Below are positions 28,701 through 38,202 of a stretch of DNA of 64,000 nt, one piece after another (the stretch's first letter is position 1; every line of letters begins with the position of its first letter). Origin of the DNA: Haemophilus parainfluenzae (GTDB lineage: Bacteria > Pseudomonadota > Gammaproteobacteria > Enterobacterales > Pasteurellaceae); NCBI RefSeq assembly GCF_014931275.1, contig NZ_CP063110.1, positions 186,001 through 250,000 of the forward strand, given 5' to 3'. The position numbers and the translations under genes are program-made. The notes under the pieces were generated by a model. It saw only the letters and a program-made list of their open reading frames with translations, was not told where the DNA came from and ran no database searches.

Positions 28701-29353
28701 TATTCACCTTCTTGTTCTGCTGCCGCAGTTGGGTTCAATTTCGGTTCGCCAATTTTAGTTAAGCGGTTACGATCGCGATGTTCAAATGGAGCATCATAAT
28801 TCGGGATAATTAGGATGGTGGTTTGATCGTATGACCAAGTGCCATCATCATGGAATTTCACCGTCATTTCAAAACTTTCCGTGGTAAATGAACGCTCTAA
28901 GAACGGATTCGAAATAATGCCATTTGTTAGTGAACCGCGTACCGCTTTTACAGTAAACTCTTTCGCATCAGCCGGTGCATTACCGACAGCAATAAACGTT
29001 TGGCCGCGTGGAATGCTACCAGTTAATAAAATATTGCCTGTTTCAGGTTCCCATAACCAATAGCCCACTTGATCGTGGAAGGTTTCCACTTCGTCTGGCT
29101 CAACAATATGAGTGTGATAACGTAATCCATAATAGAGTTGCGGACCATTGGGTTGACCATCAGTTGGATGAGCTTCGTAACGTTCGATATAAGGATCTTT
29201 TTCTGGTCCTTCTGCTTTCGGGTTGATATCCACACCACGCTTACCTTCCCAAACACCCGCTAATCTAGCCAATGGGCCTAAATTCGCAAGCGTATTAGGA
29301 TCAATTTCTGGTTCCGTGTAGATATCGTCTGGGTATTGAAAATCTTTCATCAT
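28700..29353 (-). CDS. Nitrobindin-like heme-binding beta-barrel protein
   Basis: 217 residues of the DUF1794/THAP4-like barrel family. It has LAGVWEGKRGVD, the GxWxGxG-type start (about 31-42), the GLRYHTHI strand and a late HDDGTWSYDQTT. Relatives bind ferric heme and react with nitric oxide or peroxynitrite; activity here is inferred. The gene lies 50 bp downstream of glyQ. Confidence 0.8.
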   Translation of the reverse strand: MMKDFQYPDDIYTEPEIDPNTLANLGPLARLAGVWEGKRGVDINPKAEGPEKDPYIERYEAHPTDGQPNGPQLYYGLRYHTHIVEPDEVETFHDQVGYWLWEPETGNILLTGSIPRGQTFIAVGNAPADAKEFTVKAVRGSLTNGIISNPFLERSFTTESFEMTVKFHDDGTWSYDQTTILIIPNYDAPFEHRDRNRLTKIGEPKLNPTAAAEQEGE

Positions 29354-29403
29354 TTTTTCCTTATATCATTGGGTTGATGCTTAAAGTGCGGTCGTTTTTT
29401 GCC

Positions 29404-30312
29404 TTATTTTTTACAACCAGGGAAACCTAGGGCTTCACGGCTCGCATAGTACGCTTCCGCCACGCCTTTAGTTAATGCTCGAATGCGTAAAATATAGCGT
29501 TGACGCTCTGTGACCGAAATCGCTTTGCGTGCATCTAACAAGTTGAAGCTGTGTGCCGCTTTTAAGATACGCTCGTAAGCTGGTAATGGTAATGGACGTT
29601 CCAATTCTAATAAGTTTTTCGCTTCTTTTTCATATTGATCGAAGCAGTAGAATAAGAAATCGGTATCCGCATATTCAAAGTTGTACGTGGATTGTTCAAC
29701 TTCGTTTTGATGGAACACATCACCGTAAGTGGTTTTGCCAAGCGGGCCGTCAGACCAAACTAAGTCATACACAGAATCTACTCCTTGAATGTACATGGCT
29801 AAACGCTCTAAACCGTAAGTCACTTCACCGGTTACCGGTTTACATTCTAAGCCACCCACTTGTTGGAAATAGGTAAATTGGGTCACTTCCATACCGTTTA
29901 ACCACACTTCCCAGCCTAATCCCCACGCCCCCAAGGTTGGGTTTTCCCAGTTATCTTCCACGAAACGGATGTCGTTTTGTGTTGGATCAAAACCAAGCAT
30001 TTCAAGTGAACCTAAATAGAGTTCTTGAATGTTATCTGGAGACGGTTTAATCACCACTTGGAATTGGTAGTAATGTTGTAAACGGTTTGGGTTTTCGCCA
30101 TAACGACCATCGGTCGGACGACGCGAAGGTTGCACATAAGCAAATGCCATCGGCTCTGGGCCTAACGCGCGTAATGCTGTCATTGGGTGAGAGGTTCCTG
30201 CGCCCACTTCCATATCAAAAGGTTGCACAACGGTACAGCCTTGATTTGCCCAATATTCTTGCAAGGCTAAAATCATGCCTTGGAATGTTTTTACGTTGAA
30301 TTTTGTACTCAT
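29404..30312 (-). CDS. glyQ: Glycyl-tRNA synthetase alpha subunit
   Basis: Catalytic alpha chain. The 302 residues start with [17 protein letters not shown] and contain the class II features [19 protein letters not shown] (about 78-96) and [14 protein letters not shown]. It is intact and standard in length. Its partner glyS is separated by seven genes or remnants and repeat A. Confidence 0.98.
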   Translation of the reverse strand: MSTKFNVKTFQGMILALQEYWANQGCTVVQPFDMEVGAGTSHPMTALRALGPEPMAFAYVQPSRRPTDGRYGENPNRLQHYYQFQVVIKPSPDNIQELYLGSLEMLGFDPTQNDIRFVEDNWENPTLGAWGLGWEVWLNGMEVTQFTYFQQVGGLECKPVTGEVTYGLERLAMYIQGVDSVYDLVWSDGPLGKTTYGDVFHQNEVEQSTYNFEYADTDFLFYCFDQYEKEAKNLLELERPLPLPAYERILKAAHSFNLLDARKAISVTERQRYILRIRALTKGVAEAYYASREALGFPGCKK

Positions 30313-30440
30313 AATTTTTTTAATAACAATGTGATGAAAAATACAGGCATTATACTTGAAACTATAAGGCGGATAAAGGCGAAAAAGTGCGGTCAGAAAA
30401 ATCCTTAAATTTTTTATTTCTCTTAAATTTCATTCATTTT

Positions 30441-30463
30441 CATGATGAGTTATTTTCATCATG
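30441..30463. promoter_or_regulatory. Inverted repeat upstream of btuB-like gene
   Basis: Perfect CATGATGA/TCATCATG with a seven-base spacer, 77 bp before the receptor start and 128 bp before glyQ. Operator-like or hairpin. It does not match a Fur box well and is not part of a cobalamin riboswitch. A second inverted pair GCCAG/CTGGC follows (30476-30504). Confidence 0.4.
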
Positions 30464-30539
30464 ATAGGTTTGCTTGCCAGGCCTCAAATGTGTAAACTGC
30501 TGGCGCTTTTATACAGACTTTTATCCTAGGGATTTTAAA

Positions 30540-32462
30540 ATGAAAAAAAATGTGATTACTTCAGCGATTTTATTAGCGATTCCAGCATTAGCTGCGGCTG
30601 AAGACGTGGCAAAATTAGATGTGATTAACGTCTATTCTGCATCAGCCACGCCAACTAGCCTTCATCAAACCGCCTCATCTGTTACTGTTTTAACTGAAAA
30701 AGATTTTGCACAACGTGGTGCGACTTATGTCAGTGACGTATTGAAAACGGTACCGAGTTTAGCCGTAAGTACTTCAGGCGGTCGTGGCACATTAACTAAT
30801 GTATTCTTACGTGGTGCGGATGCAAACCACACTGCAGTGATTATTGATGGCGTGAAAGTGAACCCAGTTTCTGGTTATGGCTTTGATTTCGGTGGTTTAG
30901 CATTAAGCAATATTGACCGCATCGAAGTATTGCGCGGGGAGCAATCCGCTCTTTGGGGAAGTGATGCGATGGGTGGTGTGATTTATATCACCACGAAGAA
31001 AGGCTTAGAAAAAGGTAAAACCTTCAACGTCGATTACGATTTTGGCACAGGCTCTAATCGTACGGTAGATGGTTCATTAACCCTTTCAGGCTCAAATAAC
31101 GGTTTCTATTATGCTTTACACGGCGACAGCCACCATACCAAAGGCATTTCAGCACTCAGCAACAACCGCTTTAACTACACGGCGCAAGATGGCACAGCGG
31201 TAAGTACTGGTGGTTCAAGCGAACGCGATAAATTCCATCGTGATAACGCTTCTCTTCGTTTTGGCTATGACGATAACCAAAAAGGTTTTGATTTCTTAAC
31301 CTCTCACAGCAGCCAAACCGCTAACTTTGATAACAGCGCAACGGATGAAAAAGGTCATTACACCCGCACACGTGACACCTTATTCAAATTAAGTGGTTTC
31401 TTAGGTAATGATGATGAATTGCTTAAACACAAAGTTGGGGTAAGCCATCTCAAAACTGACAGCGATACCGTTGGCTATACATCGGCTTACGATGCGAAAA
31501 AACTCAACGCAAACTATCAATTAGACGTCAATTTCGATCGTGAAGGCACTCTCACACAAGGTTTAAGCTTTTTAACTGACTATCAAAAAACAGATTTCAA
31601 CTCGTCTTATTTCAACAATGCTGGCAATAAAAAGCTTGTTGAGAAAAGCTTAGCAGCTGAATATCGTTTATTACACGACGCAGATCATAGTTTAAATATT
31701 AGTGGTCGTTACACTGACAGCTCTGAATATGAAAACTCATGGACTGGCCGCATCGCGAGCGCTTATCGTTTACATAATAACGTGAAAGCACACGCAAGTT
31801 TTGGTTCAGCGATTCAAAACCCAACGATCACTGAATATTACGGCTACAACGCGCGCTATATCGGCAACCCAAATTTACAACCAGAGAAAAGTTTAGGGGG
31901 CGATGTTGGTTTCTTATTTGAAACAGATAACAACCGCCACAGCTTTGATGTGACTTATTTCGCTCGCAACGTGAAAAATGCGATTAGCAGCGAAGTCATC
32001 AACTTCACCACTTATACAAGCCGCGCAGTAAATCTTGAAGGCAAGAGTAAAGTAAAAGGTGTTGAAGTGGCTTACAACGGTAAAATCACCGATGTATTAA
32101 CTGCTTATGCCAACTACACTTACACCCAAACTCGAGACAGCAAAGGCGCTGAATTGGCACGTCGTCCGAAACATTTGGCGAACGCAGGCTTAGCATACCA
32201 AATCACTGAAAAATTAGGTACAGATGTAAATGTATCTTACACAGGCAAACGCATGGACACCTACTATTCACCAACTTACAGCACGCATAAAGTGAAATTG
32301 CCATCTTATACCTTGGCAAACTTAGGCGTGAACTATAAAATAGCGGATAGCTTGACGATTTATGCAAATCTTAACAACGTATTCAATAAAAAATACGAAA
32401 ACGTACTAGGCTACGGCCAAGAAGGACGTAATGTTTACGTTGGGTTGAAAGGATCGTTCTAA
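30540..32462 (+). CDS. btuB: TonB-dependent receptor, BtuB type
   Basis: 640 residues starting at the ATG of MKKNVITSAILLAIPALAAA (signal peptide). A TonB-box-like DVINVYSA is at the mature N-terminus. The plug (about 45-155) contains NVFLRGADANHTAVIIDGVK and RIEVLRGEQSALWGSDAMGG (overlapping the BtuB pattern RGPRSAVYGSDAIGG). The 22-strand barrel ends in YVGLKGSF with a C-terminal Phe. The linked FecCD permease, ATPase and binding protein support a chelate such as vitamin B12; heme or another corrinoid cannot be excluded. Confidence 0.78.
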   Translation: MKKNVITSAILLAIPALAAAEDVAKLDVINVYSASATPTSLHQTASSVTVLTEKDFAQRGATYVSDVLKTVPSLAVSTSGGRGTLTNVFLRGADANHTAVIIDGVKVNPVSGYGFDFGGLALSNIDRIEVLRGEQSALWGSDAMGGVIYITTKKGLEKGKTFNVDYDFGTGSNRTVDGSLTLSGSNNGFYYALHGDSHHTKGISALSNNRFNYTAQDGTAVSTGGSSERDKFHRDNASLRFGYDDNQKGFDFLTSHSSQTANFDNSATDEKGHYTRTRDTLFKLSGFLGNDDELLKHKVGVSHLKTDSDTVGYTSAYDAKKLNANYQLDVNFDREGTLTQGLSFLTDYQKTDFNSSYFNNAGNKKLVEKSLAAEYRLLHDADHSLNISGRYTDSSEYENSWTGRIASAYRLHNNVKAHASFGSAIQNPTITEYYGYNARYIGNPNLQPEKSLGGDVGFLFETDNNRHSFDVTYFARNVKNAISSEVINFTTYTSRAVNLEGKSKVKGVEVAYNGKITDVLTAYANYTYTQTRDSKGAELARRPKHLANAGLAYQITEKLGTDVNVSYTGKRMDTYYSPTYSTHKVKLPSYTLANLGVNYKIADSLTIYANLNNVFNKKYENVLGYGQEGRNVYVGLKGSF

Positions 32463-32480
32463 TTATTACCTACTAACAAG

Positions 32481-32503
32481 GGCGTGCTTAGCACGCCTTT
32501 TTA
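32481..32503 (+). terminator. Terminator between btuB-like and btuF-like genes
   Basis: GGCGTGC-TTA-GCACGCC perfect seven-base stem followed by TTTTTA. It would separate receptor expression from the ABC transporter genes. Confidence 0.9.
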
Positions 32504-32537
32504 CATTCTTGATGGCGTAGCGTATCATTATATCTAT

Positions 32538-33323
32538 ATGCAAAAAACTCGCTTAATTTTAACCGCACTTTTCCTTCCGTTTACCGCTCAGGCTTCGGAA
32601 CAATTTGTCTCGCTTACGCTTTGCAGTGACCGACTGCTTATCGAACTGGCTGAGCCTTCGCAAATTGCTGCACAGTCACCTTATTCGAAAAAACCGTTGA
32701 TGATGTTAGACAAAATCAATACCGATAAACCTGTGTTAGAACCGCAATTAACGGAATTATTGCCCTATTTGGATAAAACTATTCTGATTAATGAAACTTT
32801 TTATCCCCAATTAGTCGCAGAGCTGAAAAAACTCAATGTGAAGATTATTCCCATTAACGACAGCCCACAAACGCCAGATGAATTATTTACGTTGATTCTA
32901 GACTTAGGCAAACAACTGGGTAATGAGCAAAAGGCGGCAGATTTAGTAACAAAACTCAAATCGCAAAACTTTCACTTAAATCGACCGCTTACTGACACAC
33001 TGATTTTGTCGGAAACGGGCGTAGTGGAAAGTTATTATCCGCAATATCCCGTGCTGTTAAATTTACTCGGATTAACGCCACTAAAAACGCCACTTACTGC
33101 ACAAAATTTCTCGTTAGAAAAAGTGATTTTAAGCCAACCGAATGTGCTCATTTCACTGACTGACAAACAAGGTTACAATGCACAAGCCGAATTACTGCAC
33201 CACCCTATGTTGCAAGATTTTTTCAAAAACCAACCGCTTGTCAGCATCCCGATGAAATATACCTATTGCTTTGATCACGGTGTGTGGCAAGGGGCGGAGA
33301 AGATTTATCAACAATTAAAATAA
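32538..33323 (+). CDS. btuF: Periplasmic binding protein, BtuF type
   Basis: 261 residues from MQKTRLILTALFLPFTAQAS, a signal peptide. The reading frame extends upstream, but that part overlaps a terminator stem and is unlikely to be translated. The mature protein has the two-lobe cluster A-III pattern (FVSLTLCSDRLLIELAEPSQ; ETFYPQLVAELKKLNVKI; VSIPMKYTYCFDHG). It probably delivers the chelate to the BtuCD-type permease. No clear Shine-Dalgarno is seen. Confidence 0.75.
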   Translation: MQKTRLILTALFLPFTAQASEQFVSLTLCSDRLLIELAEPSQIAAQSPYSKKPLMMLDKINTDKPVLEPQLTELLPYLDKTILINETFYPQLVAELKKLNVKIIPINDSPQTPDELFTLILDLGKQLGNEQKAADLVTKLKSQNFHLNRPLTDTLILSETGVVESYYPQYPVLLNLLGLTPLKTPLTAQNFSLEKVILSQPNVLISLTDKQGYNAQAELLHHPMLQDFFKNQPLVSIPMKYTYCFDHGVWQGAEKIYQQLK

Positions 33324-33331
33324 TGTAGCTG

Positions 33332-33626
33332 ACAAATCTCCCCTAACCCCTCTTTGCTAAAGAGGGGAACTTCATGATTAAATTAACCCAAAAATGACGC
33401 ATTTACAGTCTTTATGTATAAATAATTAGAATAAAACATCAGAATTATAAATCTTGACACTATAATCCCACCCTCTCTACTAAAGAGAGGAATTGCATGA
33501 TTAAATTAGCCCAAGATAATATATTTACAGCTTTTATGTATAAATGATTAGAATAAAACATCAGAATTATAAATCCCTACACTCTAATCCCCCTCTTTAG
33601 TAAAGAGGGGTTAGGGGAGATTTGAC
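33332..33626. repeat. Paired palindromic repeat B with internal tandem duplication (about 295 bp)
   Basis: This fills the 350-bp gap between the btuF- and btuC-like genes. The left arm (33332-33367) has AAATCTCCCCTAACCCCTCT and the hairpin CCCCTCTTT-GCT-AAAGAGGGG. The right arm (33588-33626) is its complement, ending TTAGGGGAGATTTG. Between them a roughly 122-bp AT-rich unit is repeated twice in tandem (compare CATGATTAAATTA at 33373 and 33496; AGAATTATAAAT at 33441 and 33563), with a degenerate hairpin CCTCTCTACTAAAGAGAGG at the junction (about 33471-33490). The arms match repeat A; the interior does not. Confidence 0.88.
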
Positions 33627-33673
33627 AAAATCAAATTAACAAATGATATTTGGATTACATAGGAAATTGATCA

Positions 33674-34651
33674 TTGACCAAAACACTCAAATTAAATACC
33701 ACACTTTTCTTCGCGTTGCTATTGATTAGCGGCTTTGCGGTTTATCATCAGCTAGGTGATTTCGCCCATCTCAAAAATGCGGATGGCGTGCTCACCGATA
33801 TGCGTTCAATGGTGCTGTGGGATATTCGTTTTCCGCGCATTGGTTTAGCTTTATTGACAGGCGCTAGCCTAGCAATAGCGGGCAATGCGATGCAAGGTAT
33901 TTTCCAAAACCCATTAGCGAGTCCAGGCTTACTCGGCAGTAGTGCTGGGGCAACAGCCGCTAGTGTATTTATCCTCTATTATTTTGCCGTGCCATTTTCA
34001 CTGCTCTTAGCCGGTGGTGTGATTGGTGCGCTTTTAAGCTTTTTAATCGTGTATTTGATTGCTAAAAACTACGGCACCACGATGATGATTCTAAGCGGGC
34101 TAGCGGTCAATATGTTACTTGGTTCAGCAATTGCATTACTGCTATCCAACGCAGAAAGCCCATGGGCATTAGCTGAACTTTATCGTTGGCTACAAGGCTC
34201 ATTGATGTGGGCGAAATTAGATACCCTGCTTATTTCACTCCCGATTGTTCTGGCAGGGGTTTTCTGCTTATACCACACTCGTCGATACTTAGATTTACTC
34301 ACCTTTGGTGAAGAAACTGCGAGCACCATGGGCGTAGATCCGAAACGTAGCTTTTTCATCAGCACCTTTGGTGTGGCCTTATTAGTCGGTGCAACCATTC
34401 CACAAACCGGCACCATCGGTTTTATCGGCTTAATCGCGCCACACTTCGCCCGTATCTTACTGAAAGCTCGCCCATCACAGCTTTACCTTACTAGCGCGTT
34501 AATCGGGGCGTTATTACTGTTACTAGCCGATTTAGCCATTTTATATATCCCGCTGTTCTCACATATTTACATCGGCACATTGACTGCGCTTATCGGCGCA
34601 CCTTGTTTGATTTGGATGTTATTAACGCAACAGAGAAAAATTTATGATTAG
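33674..34651 (+). CDS. btuC: FecCD-family permease, BtuC type
   Basis: Inner-membrane channel of a chelate importer. 325 residues, starting at TTG with AGGAAA 7 nt upstream. Landmarks are RFPRIGLALLTGASLAIAGN (about 51-70), GNAMQGIFQNPLASPGLLG (about 69-87), and the late PQTGTIGFIGLIAPHFARIL. About ten membrane helices. It overlaps the ATPase gene by eight bases. Confidence 0.85.
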   Translation: MTKTLKLNTTLFFALLLISGFAVYHQLGDFAHLKNADGVLTDMRSMVLWDIRFPRIGLALLTGASLAIAGNAMQGIFQNPLASPGLLGSSAGATAASVFILYYFAVPFSLLLAGGVIGALLSFLIVYLIAKNYGTTMMILSGLAVNMLLGSAIALLLSNAESPWALAELYRWLQGSLMWAKLDTLLISLPIVLAGVFCLYHTRRYLDLLTFGEETASTMGVDPKRSFFISTFGVALLVGATIPQTGTIGFIGLIAPHFARILLKARPSQLYLTSALIGALLLLLADLAILYIPLFSHIYIGTLTALIGAPCLIWMLLTQQRKIYD

Positions 34652-35375
34652 AATTGAAAAACTCACCCAATCCTATTGCTTAAATGACATCAACTGTACG
34701 CTTCCATCAGGTAAATTGATTGGCATTATGGGCGCCAATGGTGCGGGAAAGTCTACCTTATTGAAAACCATTGCGGGTATCTTGCCCCTCAAACAAGGGG
34801 AAATTTGGTTTGATGCTCAGCCATTAAGCAAAATGAATGCTCCCGAAAAAAGCCAATACATTGCTTATCTTGCACAAAATACGCAAATTCATTGGGATTT
34901 ATCCGTTTATGATGTGATTGCATTAGGCTTGGCAGCTCCGTTACCAAAAGAAAAAGAGCGGTCAAAAATTCAAGCGTTTTCAGAAAAATTTGCGGTAACT
35001 CATTTACTCGATAAGCCATTTCAACAACTTTCTGGTGGCGAAAAAGCACGCGTACAACTCTCCCGCTGCTGCATTAAAGAATCTCCTGTTTTATTGGTCG
35101 ATGAGCCTATTGCACCACTCGATCCTTATTATCAAATTGATATGATGGAACAGCTTAAATCACTCACACCGGAACATACGTGTGTCGTCGCAATTCATCA
35201 CCTTTCGTTGGCTTATCAATTTTGTGATGAAATTGTTCTATTAGATAAAGGAAAATTGTTAGCTGTAGGTGAGACGCAAGCCGTGTTAAATGCGGAGAAT
35301 TTAGCGAAAGCCTTTCATATTCGGGCTGAAATTGATCCAATGAAAAAGACTATCTCAAAAATTGAAAAGCAATAA
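34644..35375 (+). CDS. btuD: ABC transporter ATPase, BtuD type
   Basis: 243 residues. Walker A GANGAGKST (about 30-38), signature LSGGEKARVQLSR (about 131-143), Walker B PVLLVDEPIAPLD and H-loop AIHH are all intact. It pairs with the overlapping permease gene and ends before a strong terminator. The order receptor, binding protein, permease, ATPase indicates one uptake system. Confidence 0.85.
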   Translation: MIRIEKLTQSYCLNDINCTLPSGKLIGIMGANGAGKSTLLKTIAGILPLKQGEIWFDAQPLSKMNAPEKSQYIAYLAQNTQIHWDLSVYDVIALGLAAPLPKEKERSKIQAFSEKFAVTHLLDKPFQQLSGGEKARVQLSRCCIKESPVLLVDEPIAPLDPYYQIDMMEQLKSLTPEHTCVVAIHHLSLAYQFCDEIVLLDKGKLLAVGETQAVLNAENLAKAFHIRAEIDPMKKTISKIEKQ

Positions 35376-35380
35376 AAATA

Positions 35381-35412
35381 AAAGCACTTAGCGATTCACT
35401 AAGTGCTTTTTT
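35381..35412. terminator. Bidirectional terminator btuD/ndk
   Basis: AAAGCACTTAG/CTAAGTGCTTT eleven-base stem with a seven-base loop between two convergent genes. Confidence 0.93.
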
Positions 35413-35423
35413 ATAGAAATGAA

Positions 35424-35843
35424 TTATGGTTGGATTTCTGAATCTACGAAGAAATAAGCAATTTCTCGTTTTGCGCTTTCAACACTATCAGAACCATGGA
35501 CAGAGTTTTCACGCTGACTTAACGCGAAGTCTTTGCGGATAGTGCCTTCTGCTGCCTCAGCGGGATTCGTTGCACCAATCAAAGTGCGGTAATCTTTTAC
35601 GGCATTTTCTTTTTCCAACACAGAAACCACCATCGGACCAGAGAGCATATACTCCACCAACGGTTCAAAAAATGGTTTACCTTGGTGTTCCGCATAGAAA
35701 CCTTCCACTTGTTCTTTGGTTAATTGCACCATTTTAAGCGCAACGACACGGAATCCTTGAGATTCAAAACGCCCTAAAATAGCACCAATTAAATGACGCT
35801 TTACTGCATCAGGTTTAATAATTGAAAAAGTACGTTCTACCAT
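35424..35843 (-). CDS. ndk: Nucleoside diphosphate kinase
   Basis: Balances nucleoside triphosphates by a ping-pong phosphotransfer through an active-site histidine. The 139 residues start [15 protein letters not shown] and contain the catalytic NSVHGSDS (His about 117). Length is standard. Follows pepB by 10 bp on the same strand, as in H. influenzae. Confidence 0.97.
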   Translation of the reverse strand: MVERTFSIIKPDAVKRHLIGAILGRFESQGFRVVALKMVQLTKEQVEGFYAEHQGKPFFEPLVEYMLSGPMVVSVLEKENAVKDYRTLIGATNPAEAAEGTIRKDFALSQRENSVHGSDSVESAKREIAYFFVDSEIQP

Positions 35844-35853
35844 AAAATCCTAC

Positions 35854-37155
35854 TTAACTTGCTTTCGTTACTAATAAATTTGCTAAAGTTTTCACACCAA
35901 TTCCGGTTGCGCCAACCGCCCATAAATCACTACCTGATTTACGATAAGTGGCCGAACAATCAATATGTAACCAACCTTGTTGATAGTTTTTCACAAAATA
36001 CGATAAAAATGCCGTTGCAGTACTTGCGCCCGCGACAACCGGCGCTGTACCTGTATTTGCAATATCCGCAAAAGAAGAAGTGATTTGGCTACGATGGAAT
36101 TCTTCAAAAGGCAAACGCCAGAACGGTTCATTTTCTTCTTTGGCAGCTTGGAATAAGCTATTTACCAACGCATCATCCATAGAAAGCACGCTGTGGTAAT
36201 CATTACCGACTGCCACTTTCGCTGCACCGGTTAAGGTTGCACAATCGACAATAAATTGTGGATTTTGACTATCGGCTTCAATTAAGCCATCCGCCAATAC
36301 TAAACGGCCTTCCGCATCAGTATTTAAAATCTCAGCGGTTACACCATTTTTATACGTGATGATATCACCCAATTTAAACGCATTACCGCTCACCAAGTTT
36401 TCCGCACAGCATAGATAGAGTTTTACTCGTTGATTTAAACCGTGTGCAATCGCAAATCCTAACGCACCTGTTAATAATGCAGCGCCGCCCATATCAGTAC
36501 GCATCGTGCTCATGCCATCACTTGGTTTGATGCTATAACCACCACTGTCAAAAGTAATACCTTTACCCACTAAACAGGCTAATACAGGCGCATTTGGATC
36601 ATTAGTCGGGTTAAAATCTAATTGCAACATAGCGGGTGGATTAATAGAACCACGACCCACAGTAAAGATCCCGTGGTAGCCTTGCTCTTTTAACGCTTCA
36701 CCAGAAATGATTTGAAAACTGACCGCACTTTTATCGGCATAATTTTCGGCTTGTTTAGAAATAAACTCAGCCGCGCGTTCGGCTAATTTAACTGGCGTGA
36801 GTGTTTCTGCAGGTTCATTAATAATTCCACGCACAAAATCACCACATTCAATACGAGCCAATAATTCATCTTGTGGCTCATCATCTAAATGAGGAAATTC
36901 AATCGAATAATCTTGCTTCGCCGAGTAAAAACCTTGATAAAATGCCCAGCAATTTTCTAATTCCCATGCCTCCCCTACAAGTTCAACATCTTTAATACCT
37001 TGCCCACGTAACTTACGTGCGGCTTTTTGCACTAAAACAAGATTTGATTTTTCATCATCTTTAAGATGAATCACGGCTTGATCTTGATTAAAACTTAAAA
37101 TGGCATTTTTGCCCCAACTCTCCGAAGCGGGAGTAGTTGATAATGTAATTTGCAT
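35854..37155 (-). CDS. pepB: Aminopeptidase B (M17 leucyl aminopeptidase family)
   Basis: Dizinc/manganese peptidase that removes N-terminal residues from small peptides. The 433 residues include the catalytic signature NTDAEGRL (about 277-284), [10 protein letters not shown] with its lysine ligand, and MRTDMGGAA. Marks one flank of the O-antigen locus, as in H. influenzae. Confidence 0.93.
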   Translation of the reverse strand: MQITLSTTPASESWGKNAILSFNQDQAVIHLKDDEKSNLVLVQKAARKLRGQGIKDVELVGEAWELENCWAFYQGFYSAKQDYSIEFPHLDDEPQDELLARIECGDFVRGIINEPAETLTPVKLAERAAEFISKQAENYADKSAVSFQIISGEALKEQGYHGIFTVGRGSINPPAMLQLDFNPTNDPNAPVLACLVGKGITFDSGGYSIKPSDGMSTMRTDMGGAALLTGALGFAIAHGLNQRVKLYLCCAENLVSGNAFKLGDIITYKNGVTAEILNTDAEGRLVLADGLIEADSQNPQFIVDCATLTGAAKVAVGNDYHSVLSMDDALVNSLFQAAKEENEPFWRLPFEEFHRSQITSSFADIANTGTAPVVAGASTATAFLSYFVKNYQQGWLHIDCSATYRKSGSDLWAVGATGIGVKTLANLLVTKAS

Positions 37156-37173
37156 GTGGTTGCTCTCCTTTAT

Positions 37174-38187
37174 TTATCTATTATTCTCTAGATACCATTT
37201 TACCGTCTGACGAAGTCCTTGTTCAAAAGTTATTTGCGGTTGCCAACCTAATTCTTCATGAATTTTAGAACAATCCAATGAATATCGCACATCGTGACCA
37301 GGTCGGTCTTTTACAAAAGTAATTAAATCTTCGTAATACTTAATGTGATTAGGCTTATTTGGCGCAAGTTCTTCGAGTAATTGGCAAATTATTTTAACCA
37401 CTTCAAGGTTTGTTTTTTCACAATTTCCACCGATATTATAGTTTTCCCCGACTCGACCTTTTGTTAAAGCTAAATATAAGGCTTGAACATGATCTTCCAC
37501 AAATAACCAATCACGAATCTGTTGCCCATCACCATAAATTGGCAAAGACTTTCCCATTACAGCATTTGAAATCATTAAGGGGATAAGCTTTTCAGCATGC
37601 TGATAAGCCCCATAGTTATTGGAACTGTTTGTGATAATCACCGGCAAACCATAAGTGCGATGCCAAGCGTGTACCAGATGATCACTTGCTGCTTTTGAGG
37701 CGGAATAAGGACTACTCGGATGATAAGGGGAATGTTCAGTAAAGGCTGGCGCCGAAAGGGATAAATCCCCATACACTTCATCAGTAGAAATATGGTGGAA
37801 TCGAAAGATCGTTTTTTTAGCTTCGTCTAAGGTATACCAATAATTCTTAGCAACCTCTAACAACGTATAAGTACCAACAATATTGGTTTGAATAAAATCA
37901 GCTGCTCCAGAAATAGAACGATCGACATGACTTTCTGCCGCCAAATGCATCACTGCATCAGGCTGATATTTCTCGAAAACGCTTTCTATCGCCTTAAGAT
38001 CACAAATATCAATTTGCTCAAAAGCATAGCGAGGATTATTTTCTACCTCTTTCAAAGCTGATTGATTTGCCGCATAGGTCAGTTTATCAATATTGATCAC
38101 ATAATCTTGAGTATGGTTAATGATATATCGAATAAGGGCGGAACCGATGAAGCCAGAACCGCCAGTGATGAGGATTCTTTTGCTCAT
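37174..38187 (-). CDS. rffG: dTDP-glucose 4,6-dehydratase (RffG/RmlB)
   Basis: Makes dTDP-4-keto-6-deoxyglucose. 337 residues from [20 protein letters not shown]; a GTG four codons upstream is possible, and neither has a good ribosome-binding site. NAD-binding [16 protein letters not shown] (about 130-138) and the [12 protein letters not shown] catalytic YxxxK are all intact. No rmlA, rmlC or rmlD is nearby, so the dTDP-glucose donor and later steps must come from elsewhere. Last gene of the O-antigen locus. Confidence 0.93.
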   Translation of the reverse strand: MSKRILITGGSGFIGSALIRYIINHTQDYVINIDKLTYAANQSALKEVENNPRYAFEQIDICDLKAIESVFEKYQPDAVMHLAAESHVDRSISGAADFIQTNIVGTYTLLEVAKNYWYTLDEAKKTIFRFHHISTDEVYGDLSLSAPAFTEHSPYHPSSPYSASKAASDHLVHAWHRTYGLPVIITNSSNNYGAYQHAEKLIPLMISNAVMGKSLPIYGDGQQIRDWLFVEDHVQALYLALTKGRVGENYNIGGNCEKTNLEVVKIICQLLEELAPNKPNHIKYYEDLITFVKDRPGHDVRYSLDCSKIHEELGWQPQITFEQGLRQTVKWYLENNR

Positions 38188-38202
38188 AAAAGGAATCACA
38201 AT

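Noticed and set aside
30441..30463. Fur box
   Set aside because: The palindrome is CATGATGA-N7-TCATCATG, which does not match the 19-bp Fur consensus spacing.
30313..30539. Cobalamin riboswitch before the BtuB-type gene
   Set aside because: The partial GCCAGG at 30476 lacks the rest of the B12 box and the conserved upstream core is absent.
32484..32537. Longer N-terminus for the BtuF-type protein
   Set aside because: It would start inside a perfect terminator stem and add 18 residues before a clear signal peptide.
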